DNA of 5,319 nucleotides from Planctomycetota bacterium (GTDB lineage Bacteria > Planctomycetota > Phycisphaerae > SM23-33). The notes under the pieces were generated by a model. That model searched no databases. It had not been told where the DNA came from and was given only the letters and a program-made list of their open reading frames with translations. Location: NCBI GenBank assembly GCA_021160865.1, contig JAGHBS010000099.1, forward strand, positions 1 through 5,319. The letters run 5' to 3'. Positions 1 to 3,936 of this stretch are shown here, in pieces (position 1 is the stretch's first letter; each line of letters begins with the position of its first letter). The position numbers and the translations under genes are program-made.

Positions 1-758
1 CCGGCTGATATATCCACGATGATATTGTCAGTCCCGGCGAAGGATACACCGTCGTCGAAGTAATCATCAACGATCTCTATCGTCGTGATACCTTCATTTC
101 CATTTCCGTTGATTTTGAATGTCAGTGTCGAAGTGCTGCTCATATTGAATCCGTTTGCCTTGATGCTACTAGCGCCCGAGCCGACGACGGTGAAATGTCC
201 CGTTCCACCACTTCGACCGAGGTTCAGATATCCCTTGGCATAGATGCTCCCGCCGTAGATTGTGTAATATCCCAATCCCCCTCCGCCGATTGAAAGTGAA
301 ATGTCTTTTTTGGCTGAACTGTAGTATCCTATGGTAAGATTTCCACCATACTGGTTGACGGTACCGGCGGTGGTGGCATCTGCAAATTTACCCACCATAA
401 GGTATCCTGTATCGTCCCATGTTTTCTTGTAAAAATCGACGGTGTAGTCACCGGATGCTAATATGAGTTCAGCAGCGCCATCGGCGCTATAGGTTCCACC
501 CACCTGCACGTTTGCTGCCCATGCTTGCTCAGAAATTATCGCTAGTCCAGGGCTTCCCGATGAATCCTTTCCTATGTTGGCATACCACGATGAATAGGGC
601 GAAGGTGGGTTTTGAGGTGGGGCGCCATTAGTCCAGTTATTATCATTTTGCCAGTCATTATCTTCCGCTCCAGTCCAGACAGTAGTAGTGGCAGCATTAG
701 CCGATACCACTATCCCGAACACTGCTATAAAACTCGCAAGAACTATCGTTTTCCTCAT
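1..758 (-). CDS. Secreted glycine-rich beta-repeat surface protein, 3'-truncated by the window edge
   Basis: An open frame starts at ATG 758-756 and runs without a stop to the left edge, giving 252 visible residues. The start is supported by GAAAGGAG (767-774), 8 nt upstream. Residues 1-22 look like a Sec signal peptide: R2-K3, a hydrophobic core, then an A-N-A cleavage site. The mature protein begins with W28-T-G, D35-W, N40-N-W and G45-x-P-P, an opening often seen in exported Planctomycetes/Lentisphaerae repeat proteins with PEP-CTERM or autotransporter-like architecture. Two related Y-G-G units follow (about 137-149 and 168-193, the second with GRSGGTGHFTVVG), consistent with a parallel beta-helix. 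Residues 210-252 look like the start of the beta-rich domain that usually precedes the C-terminal sorting signal. That C-terminus is outside the window, so cell attachment cannot be judged. No catalytic motif is visible and function is unknown. The AraC-family gene lies directly upstream on the same strand. Confidence 0.85.
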   Translation of the reverse strand, partial: MRKTIVLASFIAVFGIVVSANAATTTVWTGAEDNDWQNDNNWTNGAPPQNPPSPYSSWYANIGKDSSGSPGLAIISEQAWAANVQVGGTYSADGAAELILASGDYTVDFYKKTWDDTGYLMVGKFADATTAGTVNQYGGNLTIGYYSSAKKDISLSIGGGGLGYYTIYGGSIYAKGYLNLGRSGGTGHFTVVGSGASSIKANGFNMSSTSTLTFKINGNGNEGITTIEIVDDYFDDGVSFAGTDNIIVDISA

Positions 759-823
759 CTTTTATTCTCCTTTCATAAATTTTTGATATACATTTCAGGA
801 TTTGCATTCATTTCACTAGTTAT

Positions 824-852
824 ATTCTACCACGGGGACATAAATTTGATAA
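824..852 (-). promoter_or_regulatory. Candidate sigma70 promoter for the secreted repeat protein
   Basis: On the minus strand a TTATCA -35 (847-852) is separated by 17 nt from a TAGAAT -10 (824-829). Each matches the sigma70 consensus at four or five of six positions. The predicted transcript starts near 817 and has a leader of roughly 60 nt before the ATG at 758, with a good Shine-Dalgarno sequence. It lies in the 119-nt gap after the AraC gene stop, so the surface protein probably has its own transcript. The gap is AT-rich, so chance matches are possible. Confidence 0.45.
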
Positions 853-877
853 TGGATTTTATTACATAGTGCTTGGA

Positions 878-1873
878 TTATTTAACATTGCGTTTTCCGC
901 GCAACTTGGTGGATTTTTTGCTTGGTGTGGTGATTTGAGTTTGTTTTTTGCGGTATTCCATGGGGCTGATCCTGTGGAAGCGTGTAAAGACGCGGGAGAA
1001 ATAAGCAGGATCAGGTAAACCAACGACGGTGGCTATCTCGTGAATTTTCATATTGGTTGCCAGTAGTTCTCTTGCTACTTCCATTCGGACAGCAAGGAGG
1101 TATTGCATAGGCGTTCTGCCTGTGGCAGCTTTGAAATGCTGGGTAAGGTAGCTAACGCTACAGTCAGCAGCAGCGGCTATGTCGTCTAATGTGATATTGC
1201 TGTAATAATTTGAGAAAATAAATTCTCTGGCAGCCTGGATGCGATCGGGTAATGGTTTTGAATCATCACGCGTTGCCTTGCGACGCAATGTTGTTGCCAT
1301 CTGTTCGGCTTGCTGGATTGCTCGTATGCACCGATGAAGGAACTCCAAGAGAACATACTTACCGATATGATCATACTCGTAGGAAGCGCTTCGCAGCTCT
1401 TCTAATAGTTGATCCATAAGGGAAGCGAAGTACCTACCCAAGAACATTCGCCAGTTAGCCTGACATGGTTCGTCGTCCTCAGCCATGAAAGACAATTGTA
1501 TCTGCACGCCGAAGGGATGAGCGGTAAACCAAAGAATAGAAGATGGTAATGTGGGGTCGGGTGTGGTGGTGAAGCGGACAATTTTCTGCGTTGCTCCATG
1601 AGGAGTACCTGCTGGTATGAATAGCATCTTTCCTCGGGAGAGGGTAAGCACCTTTCCATCAACGCAGTAGGTCGGATTGCCCGTCAGCCCGATGCCGAGT
1701 TCATGTTCCTTGTGTTTCACATCGCAGGGATAGGGGCAGTCAGGTAGCTTGGCGAGGTCTTGAGGGGAAATCTGCTCCGGAAAGATTATATTCTTTATCC
1801 CATCGCGCCTTACCTGAGGTGATATTTGTCTTGAGATAATTTTGCAGACGTTCGTCCAGATATCCGTGTTCAT
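878..1873 (-). CDS. AraC/XylS-family transcriptional regulator with N-terminal cupin domain
   Basis: 331 residues. The C-terminal part (about 208-310) is a complete AraC DNA-binding domain. Its first helix-turn-helix is around 228-252 (TLDDIAAAADCSVSYLTQHF), and the second is around 276-309, with the family signature G-L-x-D-x-x-Y-F-S-R-V-F and the closing S-P-M-E-Y-R. Residues about 55-130 resemble the AraC-type cupin sensor: H57, G60, a beta strand ending in F85-I-P-A-G-T-P-H92. This half would bind an effector, often a sugar in this family, but the ligand cannot be read from sequence. A Cys-rich stretch (C46, C50) precedes the cupin and a basic tail of about 20 residues follows the second HTH. 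The ATG at 1873 has only a distant AGGG, so initiation looks weak. No convincing promoter was found upstream. The downstream secreted protein gene on the same strand is an obvious but unproven target. Confidence 0.93.
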   Translation of the reverse strand: MNTDIWTNVCKIISRQISPQVRRDGIKNIIFPEQISPQDLAKLPDCPYPCDVKHKEHELGIGLTGNPTYCVDGKVLTLSRGKMLFIPAGTPHGATQKIVRFTTTPDPTLPSSILWFTAHPFGVQIQLSFMAEDDEPCQANWRMFLGRYFASLMDQLLEELRSASYEYDHIGKYVLLEFLHRCIRAIQQAEQMATTLRRKATRDDSKPLPDRIQAAREFIFSNYYSNITLDDIAAAADCSVSYLTQHFKAATGRTPMQYLLAVRMEVARELLATNMKIHEIATVVGLPDPAYFSRVFTRFHRISPMEYRKKQTQITTPSKKSTKLRGKRNVK

Positions 1874-1987
1874 AATGGCATATCATACCCTATCGTATAA
1901 GGTGAGAAAATAGTGAAGAGTTGCTGAATTGCCCCTAGCACGAAACGGAAATTTCTGAATTGATAGTCCTTCAATCATCATTGCCGT

Positions 1988-2134
1988 ATTGCCGTATTTG
2001 AGAAAATCATTGACCCGTGGCAGCAAGCAGGCGATTAGCCAATGTCTCCGATCACCAGGCGCAGCAATCCTTGCAATATGAGGTGCCGATTTGGTTTTCT
2101 CGTCGAACGGCCTTTCTTGAACAATGGTCGGGGC
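1988..2134. repeat. Imperfect direct repeat, copy A (degenerate HD-GYP tail plus tRNA 3'-flank sequence)
   Basis: Matches 3152-3294 in the same orientation at a spacing of 1163-1164 bp. Positions 2026-2091 are identical to 3189-3254 over 66 bases. Both flanks are diverged but alignable, and homology ends in TCGGGGC, which in copy B is the 3' end of the tRNA-Pro gene. Read on the plus strand, the left end encodes A-V-F-E-K-I-I-D, similar to A-A-L-K-K-I-I-D in copy B. An extra C in the CCC at 2014-2016 then shifts the frame. An 8-bp tandem duplication (ATTGCCGT twice, about 1980-1995) lies at the left boundary. The rest of the interval from the AraC start (1874) to here holds nothing recognisable. 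Confidence 0.85.
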
Positions 2135-2135
2135 A

Positions 2136-2325
2136 AGATGCGTTGACAGTAAACCACGACCAGAGGACGGACACGCTTGCCAAGGCGAAGTGATACGAAG
2201 CCCGAGGCAAAGCCTAGTGCTGGCGTTCGCTGGGAGCCGGGTGGGGCGAGCACTACTCGGTAGACAAGCGTATCCAGCCCTACACAAGGGCTGTGCTTCA
2301 CCATCCGGGGGTAGCCCATACCCCG
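2136..2325 (+). ncRNA. Highly structured GC-rich block, candidate structured RNA of unknown class (possibly an ORF-less HEARO/omega-RNA-like element)
   Basis: No frame gives a credible protein, but complementary segments are nested. 2169-2179 pairs with 2265-2275 (10 of 11 bp). Inside it, CCGAG 2202-2206 pairs with CTCGG 2256-2260, and TAGTGCT 2215-2221 pairs with AGCACTA 2249-2255. These last two stack continuously on the 3' side (2249-2260), with a small GCAAAGCC insertion on the 5' side. Two further hairpins follow: CAGCCCT/AGGGCTG (2275-2281 with 2287-2293, sharing one base with the outer stem) and GGGGTA/TACCCC (2308-2313 with 2319-2324). This is more long-range pairing than expected by chance. 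The 5' GTTGACAGTAAACC and internal GGGAGCCGGGTG recall HEARO RNAs, the omega-RNAs of IscB/IsrB, which also occur as ORF-less copies. That is recollection of the family, not a match I could test. No iscB-like ORF follows. Strand is inferred from that resemblance only. Confidence 0.4.
2306..2325 (-). terminator. GC-rich hairpin directly after the membrane-protein stop codon
   Basis: The minus strand forms GGGGTA-TGGGC-TACCCC (2308-2324), extendable by a C-G closing pair around one bulged base. It begins one base after the TAG stop (2326-2328) of the membrane protein. It has no following T-run, so it would be at best a weak or Rho-assisted terminator or a 3'-end stabiliser. It may equally be the last helix of the structured block read on the other strand. 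Confidence 0.3.
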
Positions 2326-2718
2326 CTAAATGTCACCATCGCCAGCACACGAAGTTGCTAAGAGTCCTGCCTCCCGAAGGCCAGCCAAATTCACCCCAAG
2401 CATAAAGGCATAGGACAGCCCAATGGCCAGATATACCGCCAAATCCATGGAGTACACCAAAACACCTACTAGACCGACGATCATGCTGATCGCTGAAGCA
2501 ATAAGCCCAATGTAACAGATCCACCGTGCGACCCTCAGTACACTTGGCGAACGAACGATCATTGTCGCCAAGAGCACCGCAAACACTATCGAAGCGATCC
2601 AAATAGCCCATGCATCCTCGAAAGGCGTGGTAACGCCCGCGTAGATGTGAGCCAAGACAATGATCAACGACAACCCGACAGATATAGCATATCGTATTCT
2701 GGGCTGCAACAAGGTCAA
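2326..2718 (-). CDS. Small four-helix integral membrane protein, function unknown
   Basis: 130 residues, not a family I recognise. Four hydrophobic segments can be seen at about 11-29, 38-55, 66-88 and 92-112, with arginines (R56, R62, R65) in the loop between the second and third, which points to a cytoplasmic loop. The short C-terminal tail ends in a Cys-Ala-Gly-Asp-Gly-Asp stretch. Initiation is at TTG 2718-2716, whose bases overlap the TGA of the upstream 29-codon ORF, giving a TTGA overlap and probable translational coupling. A strong GGAGGGGGA lies immediately upstream. A second in-frame TTG (2712-2710) has better spacing and could be the true start, shortening the protein by two residues. 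It belongs to a self-contained minus-strand unit with its own promoter, inside the repeat-bounded patch. No frameshift is evident and the hydrophobic pattern argues for a real gene. Confidence 0.65.
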   Translation of the reverse strand: MTLLQPRIRYAISVGLSLIIVLAHIYAGVTTPFEDAWAIWIASIVFAVLLATMIVRSPSVLRVARWICYIGLIASAISMIVGLVGVLVYSMDLAVYLAIGLSYAFMLGVNLAGLREAGLLATSCAGDGDI

Positions 2719-2804
2719 TCCCCCTCCGGCTGCCCCATGACGACGAGGCTAATGAGCACGGCGATCAGACTTGTTCGTTTCGCTTCACGGACCTTCGGTT
2801 GCAT
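2715..2804 (-). CDS. 29-aa small ORF with hydrophobic core, overlapping the membrane-protein start
   Basis: ATG 2804-2802 to TGA 2717-2715. The peptide has a basic amino end (K4, R6, K9, R10), then a hydrophobic run T11-SLIAVLISLVVMG, then Q-P-E-G-D, so it could be a single-pass small membrane peptide or a leader. A Shine-Dalgarno AGGGG (2812-2816) sits 7 nt before the ATG, and a consensus promoter lies just upstream. Its last codons contain the Shine-Dalgarno (GGAGGGGGA) of the next gene and its stop overlaps the next start, so it could control downstream translation by coupling. Support is from signals and arrangement only. It is too short for composition to be decisive, and no known small-protein family is recognised. 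Confidence 0.5.
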   Translation of the reverse strand: MQPKVREAKRTSLIAVLISLVVMGQPEGD

Positions 2805-2826
2805 TATCTTACCCCTCTCGAGTGGT

Positions 2827-2856
2827 ATTCTCGGTTGCTTCAAGTTCTCATGTCAA
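2827..2856 (-). promoter_or_regulatory. Near-consensus sigma70 promoter for the small-ORF/membrane-protein unit
   Basis: A perfect TTGACA -35 (2851-2856) is followed by an 18-nt spacer and GAGAAT (2827-2832) as -10, matching at four of six positions. Upstream lie A/T tracts (about 2857-2876) resembling an UP element. The predicted start near 2820 leaves a leader of about 16 nt that contains the Shine-Dalgarno of the 29-aa ORF. The site sits just after the stop of the proline-rich fragment (2873-2875). Confidence 0.6.
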
Positions 2857-2872
2857 AAGAATTTTTCACTTT

Positions 2873-3019
2873 TTACGGTCTGGTCGGTTCAGCCCACGCC
2901 CTTGGCGGTTGCGGCGGTACTGGCGGCTGATACGGATGGTATGAAATCGGCATACCCGGCTGAGGCACTGGCAGCCTGTACGGGGATGGGGCTCTCGGCG
3001 GGCGCGTATACCGTTCCAT
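2873..3019 (-). pseudogene. Proline-rich C-terminal fragment, 5' end lost at a rearrangement junction
   Basis: A 48-codon frame (ATG 3019 to TAA 2873-2875) encodes a strongly proline-rich tail: T-R-P-P-R-A-P, P-V-P-Q-P-G, then P-Y-Q-P-P-V-P-P-Q-P-P. This pattern is typical of the extended C-terminus of an envelope or membrane-associated protein. The frame stays open further upstream, but there it runs antisense through the HD-GYP remnant, so the native amino end appears to be missing. The ATG has no Shine-Dalgarno and is probably an internal Met. It is oriented like, and just upstream of, the small-ORF/membrane-protein unit, so they may once have been neighbours. It could be a chance low-complexity frame, since CGG/CCG-rich DNA generates proline runs. 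Confidence 0.4.
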
Positions 3020-3025
3020 CAACCG

Positions 3026-3244
3026 CCGATTGTAGTCGTTGACGGCTTCGATACGCTGCGGGCGGACCGACCTTATCGAAAGGGAATGGGAACTATCGAA
3101 GCAATGAACATCATCGTTGCATCCGCGGGGTCGCACTTCGATCCCAAAGTCGTTGCCGCACTTAAGAAAATCATTGACCGTGGTGGCGAGCAGGCGATTA
3201 GCCAATGTCTCCGATCACCAGGCGCAGCAATCCTTGCAATATGA
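3026..3244 (+). pseudogene. 3' remnant of an HD-GYP domain (cyclic-di-GMP phosphodiesterase-type) gene
   Basis: The plus-strand frame reads P-I-V-V-V-D-G-F-D-T-L-R-A-D-R-P-Y-R-K-G-M, then ...E-A-M-N-I-I...G-S-H-F-D-P-K-V-V-A-A-L-K-K-I-I-D, ending at TGA 3242-3244. This corresponds in order to the last third of HD-GYP domains (I-I-A-V-V-D-x-Y-D-A-L-T-S-D-R-P-Y-R-K-A ... E-A-L-x-I-I ... G-x-H-F-D-P-x-I-V-x-x-F). The HD catalytic pair, the GYP motif and everything upstream are absent. Similarity stops near 3026, where the opposite-strand proline-rich frame begins. No start codon or ribosome site precedes it, so it cannot be a functional phosphodiesterase. The last codons, after I-I-D, lie inside the direct repeat, and their frame probably reflects fusion to repeat sequence rather than the original C-terminus. 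Confidence 0.7.
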
Positions 3245-3294
3245 GGTGCCGATTCGAATTTCTCGCCGAACGGTTTTTGAAGAAAAATCGGGGC
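3152..3294. repeat. Imperfect direct repeat, copy B, running into the tRNA-Pro 3' end
   Basis: Partner of 1988-2134. The 66-base identical core is 3189-3254. It spans the tail of the HD-GYP remnant, its stop codon, the gap to the tRNA, and the last bases of the tRNA acceptor arm (TCGGGGC on the plus strand). After the core, TTTCTCG-CGAACGG is shared with two substitutions. Beyond 3294 this copy continues as an intact tRNA gene, whereas copy A changes to the structured block. A short inverted segment (GCAA-TCC-TTGC) lies in the core of both copies. Confidence 0.85.
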
Positions 3295-3361
3295 GACTGG
3301 ATTTGAACCAGCGACCTCCTGCTCCCAAAGCAGGCACTCTACCAAACTGAGCTACGCCCCG
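3288..3361 (-). tRNA. tRNA-Pro (anticodon UGG)
   Basis: The minus strand folds as a full cloverleaf of 74 nt. The acceptor is CGGGGCG/CGCCCCG with discriminator A, then T8-A9, D-stem GCTC/GAGT, anticodon stem CCTGC/GCAGG with loop TTTGGGA (anticodon TGG), variable loop AGGTC and T-stem GCTGG/CCAGT with loop TTCAAAT. Position 1 is C, as usual for bacterial tRNA-Pro. CCA is not encoded; the gene is followed by A then a T-rich run. UGG reads CCA/CCG and, with modification, other proline codons. It lies downstream of ntpK on the same strand. Its 3' end is also the edge of the direct repeat. Confidence 0.96.
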
Positions 3362-3475
3362 TGAAAATCCTTTATCTCTATCGACAATTTCCAGTAATGC
3401 TTTTTGACCAGACCGCGGGACATTAATTTATTTTATCATTTTTCCTTCTCTTGTTTGCAAGTTGCTGATGGAAAT

Positions 3476-3934
3476 TTATGACGGCATAACCAGCAGCATG
3501 AATACGAAGCTAAACAAGCCGACCGTTTCGACAATACCCATTGCGATAATCAAAAAGGCTAACCCCTTCCCTTCGCTTTCAGATATACAACGACAAGCAG
3601 CGGCTCCGATGACGCCCTGCATCCAGGCGCTAAACAGTTCACCGAGCCCGCATGCCAGACCTATGCTCAACATAGTTCCTGCATACGCTGTTAGAAGTTC
3701 CGGATTGGCTGCTATGCGTCTTGAACCAATCAGCATGAGGATGAAGCCATAGATTGTCTGCGAGAGGGGCATGCCTACCAGCAGGATGTAGGTGAAGTTC
3801 AATCGCTTCCCTGCTCTTCCCTCCTTTGCCCAGGCACCGGCGGCGGCTCGGCCGGCTGCTCCAATACCTAATGCACTTCCTACCGCACCTAATCCAAGGG
3901 CTAACTGCATTCCCATCTGTCCGAAAAATTCCAT
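3476..3934 (-). CDS. ntpK: V/A-type ATPase membrane rotor subunit K (proteolipid ring)
   Basis: 152 residues, the normal length for duplicated two-hairpin K subunits. Four helices lie at about 8-30, 45-70, 83-111 and 124-150, with a G-x-G-x-G-x-x-G-x-x-x-G start to each hairpin. It forms the rotor ring that carries ions past the stator subunit I. The ion-binding carboxylate is E136 in helix 4 (G-I-V-E-T). The equivalent place in helix 2 carries Q59 (P-L-S-Q-T-I-Y-G-F), so there is one carboxylate per four helices, as in V-type K. S58, Q59, Y62, Q106 and E136 line up with T64, Q65, Y68, Q110 and E139 of Enterococcus hirae NtpK, suggesting Na+ coupling. E99 and W104 in helix 3 look unusual. A Shine-Dalgarno AGGAG sits inside the last codons of ntpI, whose TAA ends 2 nt before this ATG, so translation is probably coupled. 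K appears to be the last gene of the operon. Confidence 0.95.
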   Translation of the reverse strand: MEFFGQMGMQLALGLGAVGSALGIGAAGRAAAGAWAKEGRAGKRLNFTYILLVGMPLSQTIYGFILMLIGSRRIAANPELLTAYAGTMLSIGLACGLGELFSAWMQGVIGAAACRCISESEGKGLAFLIIAMGIVETVGLFSFVFMLLVMPS

Positions 3935-3936
3935 TT

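Noticed and set aside
612..869. 85-codon plus-strand open frame
   Set aside because: It is antisense to the signal peptide region of the secreted protein and to its promoter. It has no ribosome site and no recognisable features.
2035..2319. 94-codon minus-strand frame, with overlapping frames at 1883-2287 (minus) and 2124-2405 (plus)
   Set aside because: These cross the junction between repeat copy A and the structured block. Composition is that of GC-rich RNA-like sequence read in several frames, with no domain pattern and no ribosome site.
2136..2325. Group II intron domain V, RNase P RNA or tmRNA
   Set aside because: GAGCCG at 2234-2239 resembles a domain V start, but the matching 3' strand is only partly complementary and no intron ends or reverse transcriptase are present. 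The conserved RNase P and tmRNA core segments and the tmRNA tRNA-like end are not seen.
3073..3345. 90-codon minus-strand frame, and the 3117-3350 plus-strand frame
   Set aside because: Both run through the tRNA-Pro gene (or its complement) and the direct repeat. The apparent similarity to the frame at 1883-2287 only reflects the repeat.
3362..3475. Terminator or tRNA promoter in the ntpK-tRNA gap
   Set aside because: The gap is AT-rich, but I found no convincing GC hairpin with a T-run and only weak promoter-like hexamers (TTACTG/TAAAGG), so nothing is annotated. Co-transcription of the tRNA with ntpK remains possible.
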